Below are positions 37,247 to 46,300 of a stretch of 64,000 bases of DNA, piece by piece. Below the pieces are notes generated by a model. It was not told where the DNA came from. It was given only the letters and a program-made list of their open reading frames with translations, and made no database searches. Position numbers and translations under genes: made by a program. Origin of the DNA: an uncultured Bacteroidales bacterium (GTDB taxonomy: Bacteria > Bacteroidota > Bacteroidia > Bacteroidales > UBA932); contig CAKUPC010000002.1 of the NCBI GenBank assembly GCA_934675095.1, forward strand, positions 124,001-188,000, given 5' to 3'. The first letter of the stretch is position 1. Each line of letters starts with the position of its first letter.

Positions 37247-38020
37247 ATGGTTGCGCCGAAAACAGAGGAAGAAATAGAGCTGATGCGCGAGAATGCGATT
37301 CTCGTTTCAAAGACATTGGCGGAAGTCGGTAAGGTGGTCGCTCCTGGTGTGACAACTCTTGAGTTGAATAGGGTGGCCGAGACTTTTATCCGTGACAACG
37401 GAGCTATACCAAGCTTCCTCGGGTTTGACGGTTTCCCGGCGGCGCTCTGTATGTCCGTAAACGATGTTGTCGTGCACGGTTTCCCGTCCGACTACGTTCT
37501 CAAGGACGGAGACATCGTTTCTGTGGATTGCGGGACTTACTACAGAGGCTACAACGGTGATTCGGCCTACACCTTCCCGGTCGGGGAGGTGGACGCCGAA
37601 ACGGCCGAACTCCTCAGGGTAACGAAGGAATCCCTCTACAGGGGCATTGCGGCGGCGGTTGACGGGGCGCGCGTGGGCGATATAGGACACGCGGTGCAGT
37701 CGTATGCGGAGTCATTCGGTTTCGGTGTCGTCCGTGAGCTTGAAGGCCACGGGATAGGCACGCAGATGCACGAGTCACCGGGCATTCCGAACTACGGAAG
37801 GCAGGGACACGGGCCAAAGCTGAGAAACGGGATGACCATCTGTATCGAGCCGATGATTACGGCAGGGTCAAGAAACGTGTATCTGGACAAAAACGGTTGG
37901 GCTGTCCACACGTCGGATCACCGGAACGCGGCTCATTACGAGCTTACGGTTGTTGTCAGAAAGGGTCACGCAGAGCAGCTTTCGACCTTTGAATACATCG
38001 AGAACAGTGTTAAATTTTAA
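37247..38020 (+). CDS. map: Type I methionine aminopeptidase
   Basis: A 257-residue metallopeptidase that removes initiator methionine. Metal ligands fall in VSVDCGTYYRGYNGDSAYTF (two Asp), GHGIGTQMHESPGIPN (His), CIEPMITAG (Glu) and the late Glu in HYELTVVV. Its place between secY and infA is conserved. Confidence 0.97.
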   Translation: MVAPKTEEEIELMRENAILVSKTLAEVGKVVAPGVTTLELNRVAETFIRDNGAIPSFLGFDGFPAALCMSVNDVVVHGFPSDYVLKDGDIVSVDCGTYYRGYNGDSAYTFPVGEVDAETAELLRVTKESLYRGIAAAVDGARVGDIGHAVQSYAESFGFGVVRELEGHGIGTQMHESPGIPNYGRQGHGPKLRNGMTICIEPMITAGSRNVYLDKNGWAVHTSDHRNAAHYELTVVVRKGHAEQLSTFEYIENSVKF

Positions 38021-38031
38021 TGTGATATTTT

Positions 38032-38250
38032 ATGCCGAAGCAATCAGCAATCGAACAGGAAGGCGTCATCATCGAGACTCTGCCGAACGCGATGTTCAAG
38101 GTGGAGCTTGAGAACGGTCACGTCATCATCGCCCACATCTCCGGAAAGATGAGGATGAACTACATCAAGATTCTCCCCGGCGACAAGGTGAAAGTCGAAA
38201 TGTCACCTTATGATTTATCAAAAGGAAGAATTTCTTTCAGATATAAATAA
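38032..38250 (+). CDS. infA: Translation initiation factor IF-1
   Basis: A 72-residue OB-fold protein that blocks the A-site during initiation ([20 protein letters not shown], then [14 protein letters not shown]). Normal length. Confidence 0.97.
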   Translation: MPKQSAIEQEGVIIETLPNAMFKVELENGHVIIAHISGKMRMNYIKILPGDKVKVEMSPYDLSKGRISFRYK

Positions 38251-38261
38251 AATCATTAGTT

Positions 38262-38378
38262 ATGAAAGTTAAAACATCCATAAAGAAGCGCAGCGAAGAC
38301 TGCAAGATCGTGAAGCGCAAGGGGCGTCTCTACGTGATCTGCAAGAAGAACCCGAAGTTCAAGATGCGCCAGGGATAA
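38262..38378 (+). CDS. rpmJ: 50S ribosomal protein L36
   Basis: A 38-residue protein, [20 protein letters not shown] at the start and [10 protein letters not shown] at the end. In zinc-binding L36 the ligands are C11, C14, C27 and H33. Here positions 11 and 33 are Ser and Phe while C14 and C27 remain, so it is a zinc-free or half-degenerate form. Located between infA and rpsM as expected. Confidence 0.95.
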   Translation: MKVKTSIKKRSEDCKIVKRKGRLYVICKKNPKFKMRQG

Positions 38379-38418
38379 TCACTGATTTGTTAACAATTTT
38401 TAAGCATTAAGAATAATT

Positions 38419-38796
38419 ATGGCAAGAATAGCCGGTGTTGATTTACCTAACAACAAGAGGGGAGAGATAGGTCTGACCTATATCTTCGGAATCGGTCGCA
38501 GCACAGCAAGGAAGATTCTTTCTGAGCTTGGCATCGATTATGACATCAAGTGCGGTGACTGGAACGATGAGCAGGTTGCGGGTATCCGCAGCGTCATCTC
38601 CAACGAGTACAAGATTGAGGGTGAACTCCGTTCAAGCATCCAGATGAACATCAAGCGTCTGATGGATATCGGTTGCTACCGTGGCATCCGCCATCGTCTC
38701 GGACTCCCTGTCCGCGGTCAGAGCACCAAGAACAACGCCCGTACAAGAAAGGGTAAGAAGAAAACTGTTGCCAACAAGAAGAAGGCAACCAAATAG
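38419..38796 (+). CDS. rpsM: 30S ribosomal protein S13
   Basis: A 125-residue S13 in the 30S head, which bridges to L5 and contacts P-site tRNA. Start [20 protein letters not shown] and the basic C-terminus with [20 protein letters not shown] are typical. Confidence 0.98.
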   Translation: MARIAGVDLPNNKRGEIGLTYIFGIGRSTARKILSELGIDYDIKCGDWNDEQVAGIRSVISNEYKIEGELRSSIQMNIKRLMDIGCYRGIRHRLGLPVRGQSTKNNARTRKGKKKTVANKKKATK

Positions 38797-38806
38797 TCGA
38801 TGAATT

Positions 38807-39196
38807 ATGGCAAAGAAAACAACAACAGCAAAAAAGAGAGTTGTAAAGGTTGACGCTTGTGGCGAGGCTCATATTTCATCAACCTTCAACAATGTGATCA
38901 TCTCGCTGACCAACAGCGTCGGACAGGTGATCAGCTGGTCCTCTGCCGGAAAGAGCGGTTTCAGGGGATCCAAGAAGAACACTCCTTACGCAGCTCAGGT
39001 TGCCGCAGAGGATTGTGCAAAGACAGCTTACGACCTCGGTCTCCGCAAGGTAAAGGCTTATGTCAAAGGCCCTGGTGCAGGACGCGAGTCCGCAATCAGA
39101 ACCATCCATGGTGCAGGTATCGAAGTTACAGAGATTATTGACGTCACTCCTATGCCGCACAACGGTTGCCGCCCTAAGGGACGTCGTAAGGTTTAA
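38807..39196 (+). CDS. rpsK: 30S ribosomal protein S11
   Basis: A 129-residue S11 of the platform, lining the E-site ([49 protein letters not shown]). Confidence 0.98.
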   Translation: MAKKTTTAKKRVVKVDACGEAHISSTFNNVIISLTNSVGQVISWSSAGKSGFRGSKKNTPYAAQVAAEDCAKTAYDLGLRKVKAYVKGPGAGRESAIRTIHGAGIEVTEIIDVTPMPHNGCRPKGRRKV

Positions 39197-39224
39197 TGTG
39201 TAACAATCTAAAGCAAGAATTACT

Positions 39225-39827
39225 ATGGCAAGATATACTGGACCAAGTACTAAAATCGCGCGTAAGTTCGGCGAGCCGATTTACGGAACGGATAAGGACT
39301 TTGAAAAGAGAAATTATCCTCCTGGACAGCACGGTCTCGCAAGCAAGCGCAAGAAGAAATCAGAGTACGGCACTCAGCTCAAGGAGAAGCAGAAGGTTAA
39401 ATACACTTACGGCGTCCTTGAGAGACAGTTCCGCAACACTTACGAGAAGGCTTCCCGCATGAAGGGACAGAAGGGTGAAAACCTCCTCTTCCTCCTTGAG
39501 TCACGTCTCGACAACATCGTGTATCGTCTCGGCTTCGCTCCGACAAGGGCGGCCGCAAGACAGCTCGTTCTCCACTGCCACATCACTCTCAACGGCGAGG
39601 TCTGCAACATTCCTTCCGCTACGGTTAAGCCGGGTGACACAGTTGCTGTGCGCGAGAGGTCAAAGAGCCTTGAGGTAATCACCGCCAGCGTCGCTTCCGC
39701 CGCGAAGTATTCATGGCTTGAGCTTGACGCAAAGGCGCTTACCGGAAAGTATCTCAATGTTCCCGTACGCGAGGAAATCCCTGAGAACATCAACGAGCAG
39801 CTTATCGTCGAGCTTTACTCCAAGTAA
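39225..39827 (+). CDS. rpsD: 30S ribosomal protein S4
   Basis: A 200-residue S4, a primary assembly protein with an S4 RNA-binding domain ([20 protein letters not shown]). The N-terminus lacks the four-Cys zinc motif found in some bacteria. Ahead of rpoA as in other alpha operons. Confidence 0.98.
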   Translation: MARYTGPSTKIARKFGEPIYGTDKDFEKRNYPPGQHGLASKRKKKSEYGTQLKEKQKVKYTYGVLERQFRNTYEKASRMKGQKGENLLFLLESRLDNIVYRLGFAPTRAAARQLVLHCHITLNGEVCNIPSATVKPGDTVAVRERSKSLEVITASVASAAKYSWLELDAKALTGKYLNVPVREEIPENINEQLIVELYSK

Positions 39828-39851
39828 TAATTAAACACCCAAAAAGCAATT

Positions 39852-40859
39852 ATGGCAATCTTAGCATTTCAGAAACCGGACAAGGTGATTATGCTTGAAG
39901 GCACCGACACCGTGGGCCGTTTCGAGTTCAGGCCGCTTGAGCCTGGCTACGGACAGACCATCGGTAACGCCCTCCGCCGTATTCTCCTGTCATCATTAGA
40001 GGGGTTTGCTATCAACTCAATCAAGATTTCCGGGGTTGACCAGGAATTCGCCACAATTCCGGGCGTAGTTGAGGGAATGCAGGACATCATCCTGAACCTC
40101 AAGCAGGTACGTTTCAAGAGAATGGTCGATACGGTTGATTCGGAGGTGGCAAACATCGTGATCAGCGGGAAGCAGGAGTTTACCGCTGAGGAAATCTCAA
40201 AAGGATTGTCTTCTTTCACGGTGTTGAACCCTGACCTTCACATCTGCTTTCTCGAACCGTCCGTGAAACTTGAGATTTCTCTCACGGTTGCGAAGGGACG
40301 CGGCTTTGTTCCGGCTGACGAGAACAGGGACGAGAACACGCCTATCGGAACCATTCCGGTAGATGCGATCTACACCCCTATCCGCAACGTGAACTGGACC
40401 GTCGAGAACTGGCGTGTGGAACAGAAGACCGACTACGAGAAGCTGAATCTGGAGATTGTGACCGACGGATCCATCACTCCTAACACGGCTCTTCAGGAGG
40501 CTGCAAACATCCTTATCTACCACTTCAAGCTGTTCACTGACGACAAGAAGCTCACTCTTGAGAGCACCATCGAGTCGGACACCAAGGAACTTGATGAGGA
40601 GTCGCTTCACATGAGGCATCTCCTTCTGACCAAGCTCTCCGACATGGGACTTTCAGTGAGGGCATACAACTGCCTGAAGGCTGCCGACATCGACACCTTC
40701 GCCGACCTTGTCTCCTATTCAAGGGCGGAACTCATGAAGTTCAGGAACTTCGGACGGAAGTCGCTCAACGAAATCGACCTTCTGGTTGACAAGATGAAGC
40801 TTTCATTCGGCATGGATGTTACCAAGTATAATATTGAACAAAAGAAAAAGAACGTATAA
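39852..40859 (+). CDS. rpoA: RNA polymerase alpha subunit
   Basis: A 335-residue alpha subunit. The N-terminal dimerisation domain ([20 protein letters not shown]) and the C-terminal DNA- and activator-binding domain (LGLSV-like [17 protein letters not shown], then [12 protein letters not shown]) are complete. Confidence 0.98.
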   Translation: MAILAFQKPDKVIMLEGTDTVGRFEFRPLEPGYGQTIGNALRRILLSSLEGFAINSIKISGVDQEFATIPGVVEGMQDIILNLKQVRFKRMVDTVDSEVANIVISGKQEFTAEEISKGLSSFTVLNPDLHICFLEPSVKLEISLTVAKGRGFVPADENRDENTPIGTIPVDAIYTPIRNVNWTVENWRVEQKTDYEKLNLEIVTDGSITPNTALQEAANILIYHFKLFTDDKKLTLESTIESDTKELDEESLHMRHLLLTKLSDMGLSVRAYNCLKAADIDTFADLVSYSRAELMKFRNFGRKSLNEIDLLVDKMKLSFGMDVTKYNIEQKKKNV

Positions 40860-40862
40860 AGT

Positions 40863-41357
40863 ATGAGACACAATAAGGCTTTCAACCACCTTGGTCGCAA
40901 GAGCGGTCACCGCAAGGCTCTCCTCGCGAATATGGCCACCTCTCTCATTCTCCACAAGAGAATCCAGACCACTGTAGCCAAGGCAAAGGCTTTGCAGATG
41001 TACGTTGAACCGCTCATCACAAAGTCAAAGGACGATACTACCGCATCACGCCGTACCGTTTTCAGCTATCTCAAGAAAAAGGAGGCAGTCACGGAGCTCT
41101 TCCGCACCATCGCCCCGAAGATTGCTGAGCGTCCGGGCGGATACACAAGGGTTCTCAAGACAGGTTTCCGTCAGGGTGACGGCGCCGACCTCGCAATCAT
41201 TGAGCTTGTTGATTTCAACGAGGCCGCTCTCGCTTCAACCCCTAAGAAGGAGGCAAAGAAGACCACCCGCCGCAGCCGCGCGAAGAAGGCGGAGGCAACC
41301 GAGGCCGCTCCGGCAGCCGAGGCTCCTGCAACTGAAGCACCTGCAGCTGAGGCATAG
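40863..41357 (+). CDS. rplQ: 50S ribosomal protein L17
   Basis: A 164-residue L17 (start [20 protein letters not shown], then [17 protein letters not shown]). The core is about 120 residues; the rest is an Ala/Glu/Pro/Thr-rich tail, common in this phylum. Last gene of the ribosomal block, followed by a terminator. Confidence 0.97.
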   Translation: MRHNKAFNHLGRKSGHRKALLANMATSLILHKRIQTTVAKAKALQMYVEPLITKSKDDTTASRRTVFSYLKKKEAVTELFRTIAPKIAERPGGYTRVLKTGFRQGDGADLAIIELVDFNEAALASTPKKEAKKTTRRSRAKKAEATEAAPAAEAPATEAPAAEA

Positions 41358-41373
41358 TCCGAACTCTTTGATT

Positions 41374-41413
41374 AAAAGCTCCTCTGAGTCCTGCTGGACT
41401 TCGAGGGGCTTTT
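41374..41413 (+). terminator. Terminator after rplQ
   Basis: AAAAGCTCCTC (41374-41384) pairs with GAGGGGCTTTT (41403-41413), with further pairing of GAGTCC and GGACTT inside. It starts 17 bases after the rplQ stop and closes the ribosomal block. Confidence 0.75.
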
Positions 41414-41439
41414 GCGTAAGCGGTTTCATGATAAATTGC

Positions 41440-41447
41440 TATCTTTG
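41440..41447 (+). promoter_or_regulatory. -7 box of the AAA-ATPase gene
   Basis: TATCTTTG, 12 bases ahead of the first start codon of the following gene. TTTG at 41411-41414 is too far (25 bases) to be a good -33 element. Confidence 0.45.
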
Positions 41448-41459
41448 TTGTCGAACTAA

Positions 41460-43031
41460 ATGATGGTTATGGGTATGAAAGAGCTTCCTATCGGAGTGCA
41501 GACTTTTGACAAACTTGTCGAAGGCGGGTATATGTATGTGGATAAGACAGGATATGTCTATGAAATCGCCAATAAGTTTGAATATGTATTCCTCAGTCGT
41601 CCGCGGCGTTTCGGAAAATCTCTGCTGTCATCGACTTTTCATTCTTATTTTGCCGGGGAAAAGGAACTTTTTGACGGTTTGGAGGCCGGCCGGCTTGAGA
41701 CTGAATGGGTGAAGCATCCTGTGTTTCATTTCGATATGTCAACGGCAAAGCACATGAATGAGGAGCAGCTGCTTGAGGAGCTTGATGAGAAACTTCATGC
41801 TTATGAGCTGGTTTTTGGCCGCGGAGAAATGGAAAAGAACATAAATCAGCGCCTTGCAGGTCTTGTAAGGCGTTCCGTCGAACAGACTGGAGAGAAAGCC
41901 GTCATTATCATAGACGAGTATGACGCTCCGCTTCTTGATGTTATGAACGATAGGGGGCGGTTAGTGCCAATGCGTCAGATAATGAGGAACTTCTACAGCC
42001 CGATAAAGAGTCTCGACCCCTATCTGCGCTTCGTTTTCATAACGGGAATAAATAAATTCGCGCAGCTCAGCATATTCAGCGAGCTCAATAATCTCAAGAA
42101 CATATCCATGCTTCCGGAGTTTTCTGCTGTCTGCGGAATCTCCCAGTCGGAACTTGAGCGCGATTTCCCAGAACAGATAGAGGCTCTTGCGGAAACGGAA
42201 GGCGTGAGCTATGAGAGAGCGCTGGAACTTCTGAAGGAAAACTACGACGGCTACCATTTCTGCGCCGGTTCTGAAGACATATACAATCCTTTCAGCCTGC
42301 TCAATGCCTTTTCTGACAGGCGTTTCGGGAGTTATTGGTTTGAGACGGCCACTCCGACTTATCTGATAGAGAGACTTGAGCGCAAGCCCCTTGACGAGCG
42401 TGAACTTGACAGGATGGAGTATGTTTCTGTCAATGAGTTCAATGTGTCTCCGGAACTCACGGACAATCCGATACCTCTTCTCTATCAGACCGGCTATCTG
42501 ACCATCAAGGACTATGACCGCAGCCTCGACAGCTACACCCTCGGCTATCCGAACAAGGAAGTGCGCACGGGGTTTCTGGACTCGCTGCTGGCCGGCTACA
42601 ATGGCAACAACCCATCAGGGGCCTCTTTTGTGCTCCGTTTCAATGCCGCCTTGAGGAAGGGAGATGTCGACGAGGCTCTGTCGCGGATGCAGTCGTTTCT
42701 CGCAGGGATGCCGAACGACCTCGAAAATAAGACGGAGAAGCACTACCAGACTATTATCTATCTGATTTTTTCCCTGCTAGGCTACCACATCCGCACGGAA
42801 GAAAAGTCGGCCGTCGGCCGTGCGGGCGCCGTGTGCTGGACGGAAGATTCAATCTATGTCTTTGAGTTCAAGGTTGACAGCACGGCGGAGACTGCCCTGA
42901 AGCAGATTGACGACAAGGGCTATATGATTCCCTACCATTTCGAGGAGGGCAAGCGTCTCGTTAAAGTCGGGGTGAACATATCCACCGCGACAAGAACCAT
43001 CGACGGCTGGGCGGTTTCTCTCGTACAGTGA
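41460..43031 (+). CDS. AAA-ATPase-like / PD-(D/E)XK nuclease family protein
   Basis: A 523-residue protein of the AAA-ATPase_like plus PDDEXK_9 type, multi-copy in many gut Bacteroidales. The N-terminal part has VDKTGYVYEI, a Walker A-like RPRRFGKS (47-54) and Walker B VIIIDEYDAP (Asp152, Glu153). The C-terminal nuclease-like domain has the YHFCAG and NPFSLLNAF stretches followed by VFEFKVD. The family usually starts MKxLPIGxQ, so ATG 41475 may be the true start. The biological role is unknown; mobile-element or defence links have been suggested. Confidence 0.85.
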   Translation: MMVMGMKELPIGVQTFDKLVEGGYMYVDKTGYVYEIANKFEYVFLSRPRRFGKSLLSSTFHSYFAGEKELFDGLEAGRLETEWVKHPVFHFDMSTAKHMNEEQLLEELDEKLHAYELVFGRGEMEKNINQRLAGLVRRSVEQTGEKAVIIIDEYDAPLLDVMNDRGRLVPMRQIMRNFYSPIKSLDPYLRFVFITGINKFAQLSIFSELNNLKNISMLPEFSAVCGISQSELERDFPEQIEALAETEGVSYERALELLKENYDGYHFCAGSEDIYNPFSLLNAFSDRRFGSYWFETATPTYLIERLERKPLDERELDRMEYVSVNEFNVSPELTDNPIPLLYQTGYLTIKDYDRSLDSYTLGYPNKEVRTGFLDSLLAGYNGNNPSGASFVLRFNAALRKGDVDEALSRMQSFLAGMPNDLENKTEKHYQTIIYLIFSLLGYHIRTEEKSAVGRAGAVCWTEDSIYVFEFKVDSTAETALKQIDDKGYMIPYHFEEGKRLVKVGVNISTATRTIDGWAVSLVQ

Positions 43032-43034
43032 GGC

Positions 43035-44048
43035 TTAGGCGTGGGGGCTGGCGACGGAGTCGCGGAGGATGGTCTCGGTGGAGAGCTCTATCTGGGAGCC
43101 GAGCTTGCGCTGGCCGCGGATGCTTTCGAGGAGCAGCTTGACTGCCATCCGGCCCATCTCCTCGACCCTCTGGCCTATGCGCGTGACGGCAGGGACTAGG
43201 TAGTCGAGGTAGATGTTGTTGTCGAAGGAGACTATGGAGATGTCCTCCGGGATGCGCAGGCCGGCCTCGCGGATGGCCCGGATGGCTCCGAGACCTATGG
43301 TGTTGCTCAGGGCGAAGATGGCCGTGGGTCTTTCCGGCGAGCCGAGAAGCAGCTTGGTCTCAATATATCCGTTCTGGACCGTGAAGTCGTTTCCGACAAT
43401 CCGTTCCTCCTCTTCCAGTCCGGCCTTCCGGAGAGCCGCCTTGTATCCTTCTATGCGCCGGCGGTTCGGGGTGGAATCGAGATTCCCCTGGATGCAGGCA
43501 ATCTTCCTGTGGGCGTTGCGCAGCAGGATGTTCGTGCCGTCGAAGCCTCCCTGCCAGTTGTTCGTCGCCACGTATGGCAGGCGCGAGTCCTCGAAATAGC
43601 GGTCCACAAGTATGACCGGCGCGGTCTGCGCGTTGATTTCCTCAAGAAACCTCGGGTCGGAGCCGCAGGGGACTATAATCATTCCATCGACCTTCCTCGA
43701 CACGAGGGCGCAGACCGAGTCATTCTGCGCCGCCTCGTTCTCCATAGTGTCGGTGACTATGGTGGTGTAGCCGCTTTTCTTCGCCTCGGCGACTATTACG
43801 CTCGTGATTTCCGCGAAATAGGGGTTGGAAATGTCCGGGACTACGAGCCCGATGGTGAACGTCCTTCCCTTGCGCAGGTTTTGCGCGAGAATGTTCGGAG
43901 TGTATCCTATATCATCTGCGGCCTTTCTGATTATTTCCGAAGTCTTTTCGGAGATTCTGCCGTCCTTCGCCTTTCCGCTTAATACCCTTGATACAGTGGA
44001 TGTTGAGAAGCCGGTACGCTCGGCGATGGTTTCAAGTGTGGATTTCAT
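43035..44048 (-). CDS. LacI-family regulator of the ribose/nucleoside locus
   Basis: A 337-residue repressor: N-terminal LacI helix-turn-helix (TLETIAERTGFSTSTVSRVL, residues 4-23), hinge helix, then a periplasmic-binding-like sugar domain (TIGLVVPDISNPYFAEI, DGMIIVPCG, SFDNNIYLDYLVP). It is divergent from ribokinase, so by position it should sense ribose or a riboside and control both directions. TTGCGCA-type palindromes in the shared intergenic region are likely operators. A promoter with TTTG, 20 bases and TAGATTCG (minus, about 44111-44080) fits its own transcription. Confidence 0.88.
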   Translation of the reverse strand: MKSTLETIAERTGFSTSTVSRVLSGKAKDGRISEKTSEIIRKAADDIGYTPNILAQNLRKGRTFTIGLVVPDISNPYFAEITSVIVAEAKKSGYTTIVTDTMENEAAQNDSVCALVSRKVDGMIIVPCGSDPRFLEEINAQTAPVILVDRYFEDSRLPYVATNNWQGGFDGTNILLRNAHRKIACIQGNLDSTPNRRRIEGYKAALRKAGLEEEERIVGNDFTVQNGYIETKLLLGSPERPTAIFALSNTIGLGAIRAIREAGLRIPEDISIVSFDNNIYLDYLVPAVTRIGQRVEEMGRMAVKLLLESIRGQRKLGSQIELSTETILRDSVASPHA

Positions 44049-44079
44049 AATGTTCCAGTCGATTGTGGTTACAGAGGGC

Positions 44080-44198
44080 GAATCTACGACATTTGCGCAA
44101 TAAAATCAAATTTCTTGCGCATGAATTTCATACGGCGACATGAAATTTGTTGCATCGTATGCGACATTTTTCCTTAATTTATGAATACTTTTGCGCAA
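44080..44198. promoter_or_regulatory. Divergent control region with three TTGCGCA(A/T) boxes
   Basis: TTGCGCAA at 44093-44100, TTGCGCAT at 44115-44122 and TTGCGCAA at 44191-44198. The first lies between the -33 and -7 elements of the lacI-type gene. The third overlaps the -7 box TACTTTTG (44186-44193) on the ribokinase side. A palindrome with central CG and this placement fit LacI-family operators with autoregulation. Confidence 0.55.
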
Positions 44199-44281
44199 TC
44201 GTTTGTGCCAACGGGATGCAGGATGAACCGGCAGACCGGCACGGGACGGGAAATGACCGGATAATAATAACACTCGCAATA

Positions 44282-45184
44282 ATGGGAAAAATCGTTGTAA
44301 TAGGCAGTGCGAACACTGACCTGGTAATCAACACATCACGCATACCGGAACCTGGAGAGACCGTGCTCGGAGGCCATTTCATGATGGCTGCCGGTGGAAA
44401 GGGCGCCAATCAGGCGGTCGCCGCGCAGAGACTCGGCGCCGATGTCACTTTCGTGGCATGCGTTGGGGACGACCTTTTCGGAAAAGATTCTCTTGAGGGA
44501 TACGGCAAGGAGGGAATGAACACGTCGTTCATTTCAGTGAAGGATGGCGTGCCGTCGGGCGTGGCCTCCATCTTTGTGGATGCCGATGCGGAGAACGTGA
44601 TAGTCGTCGCTCCGGGAGCAAATTCCGAACTGGGAAAGCCTGAGATAGATGCGGCGGAGAAAGAAATTGAAAGAGCCGACTTCGTCCTCATGCAGCTTGA
44701 GACCCCGATGGAGACCGTCGAATATGCGGCTGCACGGGCGTTCGAGGCTGGCACGAGGCTCGTTCTGAATCCGGCTCCCGCCGCTGAACTTTCAGACGCG
44801 CTCCTTTCGAGACTCTGGCTCCTGACCCCGAACCGCACGGAGGCCCAGCTCATCACGGGACTTCCGGTGACAAACGAGGAAGAGGCCGCCGCCGCTGCCG
44901 AGGCGCTGGTGGAGAAGGGCGTGAAGAACGTCGTGATAACCCTCGGCTCCAAGGGCGCGTATGTCCTTTCTGAGGATTTCCGGGGAGTCATTCCTGCAAA
45001 TCCGGTAAAGGCCGTCGACACCACGGCTGCCGGCGACACCTTCAACGGTGCCCTCTGCGTGGCGCTTTCCGAAGGGCGCAGTCTTCAGGATGCATGCCGT
45101 TTCGCGGCGAAGGCCTCCGCAATCTCCGTGACCCGAGCCGGTGCCCAGCCGTCGATACCATATCGTCGGGAATTGGAGGAGTAG
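44282..45184 (+). CDS. rbsK: Ribokinase
   Basis: A 300-residue PfkB-family kinase that makes ribose 5-phosphate. Start ATG 44282 (MGKIVVIGSANTDLV); the frame stays open upstream but without family sequence. The substrate loop MMAAGGKGANQAVAAQRLGA and the C-terminal VDTTAAGDTFNGAL with the catalytic Asp are complete. First gene of the plus-strand operon, ahead of a sugar transporter. Confidence 0.93.
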   Translation: MGKIVVIGSANTDLVINTSRIPEPGETVLGGHFMMAAGGKGANQAVAAQRLGADVTFVACVGDDLFGKDSLEGYGKEGMNTSFISVKDGVPSGVASIFVDADAENVIVVAPGANSELGKPEIDAAEKEIERADFVLMQLETPMETVEYAAARAFEAGTRLVLNPAPAAELSDALLSRLWLLTPNRTEAQLITGLPVTNEEEAAAAAEALVEKGVKNVVITLGSKGAYVLSEDFRGVIPANPVKAVDTTAAGDTFNGALCVALSEGRSLQDACRFAAKASAISVTRAGAQPSIPYRRELEE

Positions 45185-45267
45185 GACCGTTGAAAGTCAG
45201 AGACTATGAGAATGTCGAAATGAATAACCCGCAATAATGAAATATCAACAAAACTAAATTTGATACT

Positions 45268-46281
45268 ATGTTCATCGCAAACAGTCAATTTCTGGCGGTC
45301 ATCCTCTGTTTCATCACAATGCTCTGCTGGGGCTCGTGGGGAAACACGCAGAAAATGGCCGCGAAGAGCTGGAGATATGAGCTCTTCTATTGGGATTACG
45401 TGATAGGAATGTTCCTGTTCTCCCTGATTCTCGCCTTCACCCTCGGCTCGTTCGGCTCTGAAGGACGGCATTTCATCGACGACCTCGCCCAGGCCGACAT
45501 CAACAGCATCGCGTGGATTCTTCTGGGCGCCATCGTGTTCAATGTCTCCAACATTCTTCTTTCGGCTTCGACAGCTAAGGCGGGAATGTCGGTTGCGTTC
45601 CCTCTCGGCGTCGGGCTCGCTCTCGTCGTGGGTGTCGTCAATAATCTGATTTTCCATCCGGCTCCATCGACGAACGTGCCTCTGCTGCTTGTGGGCGTCG
45701 CCTTGGTTGTTGTCGCGATTGTCTGCAACGGTGTCGCCTCAGGCAAGGTAGATAAGTCCGAAAGGGATCCGAGGGAAAACCGCATGGGACTGATATATGC
45801 CGTTCTTGCCGGCGTGATAATGTCCTTCTTCTCCGCCCTGGTCTATAACGGAATCGACATCGACAACATCCACAACCCTGCTCCGGGGATGCTCACTCCA
45901 TATTCCGGAACGGTGATTTTCGCCCTCGGAGTCCTCGTCAGCAACTTCCTCTTCAACTGCGTATTCACGCTCAACGACTCATCGAAGCCGGGAGTGAGGT
46001 TCGCGGACTATTTCAAGGGTGACGCGAAGACCCACCTCGTCGGTATGCTCGGCGGTGCAATCTGGTGCCTCGGTACGGGACTCAACTATGTTTCCGCAGG
46101 CACGGCCGGAGCCGCAGTAAGCTATGCCCTCGGGCAGGGCGCACCGCTCATCGCCGCCATCTGGGGCGTGTTCATCTGGAAGGAGTTCAAGGGCGCGAAA
46201 AAGAGCGTGAACTGGCTCCTCGCCCTTATGTTCATCCTTTTCATCGCGGGACTTGGACTTATTATAGCCTCGGGGAATTAG
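45268..46281 (+). CDS. GRP-family sugar transporter, probable ribose permease
   Basis: A 337-residue protein with about ten membrane helices (start AVILCFITMLCWGSWGNTQK; later NVSNILLSASTAKAGMSVAF and AIWCLGTGLNYVSAG). It matches the glucose/ribose porter (GRP) family of the drug/metabolite superfamily. Next to ribokinase and a LacI regulator it most likely moves ribose across the inner membrane. It is like the ribose permease of the Bacteroides rbs locus, as far as I can recall; substrate is inferred. Confidence 0.82.
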   Translation: MFIANSQFLAVILCFITMLCWGSWGNTQKMAAKSWRYELFYWDYVIGMFLFSLILAFTLGSFGSEGRHFIDDLAQADINSIAWILLGAIVFNVSNILLSASTAKAGMSVAFPLGVGLALVVGVVNNLIFHPAPSTNVPLLLVGVALVVVAIVCNGVASGKVDKSERDPRENRMGLIYAVLAGVIMSFFSALVYNGIDIDNIHNPAPGMLTPYSGTVIFALGVLVSNFLFNCVFTLNDSSKPGVRFADYFKGDAKTHLVGMLGGAIWCLGTGLNYVSAGTAGAAVSYALGQGAPLIAAIWGVFIWKEFKGAKKSVNWLLALMFILFIAGLGLIIASGN

Positions 46282-46300
46282 TAATTCTATAGTACATACA

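Noticed and set aside
41460..43031. AAA-ATPase/nuclease protein as part of a defence island
   Set aside because: It stands alone between the ribosomal block and a sugar locus; the restriction genes are 14 kb away.
45255..45262. TAAATTTG just before the sugar transporter
   Set aside because: Only five bases separate it from the start codon, with no -33 element and ribokinase directly upstream; probably chance.
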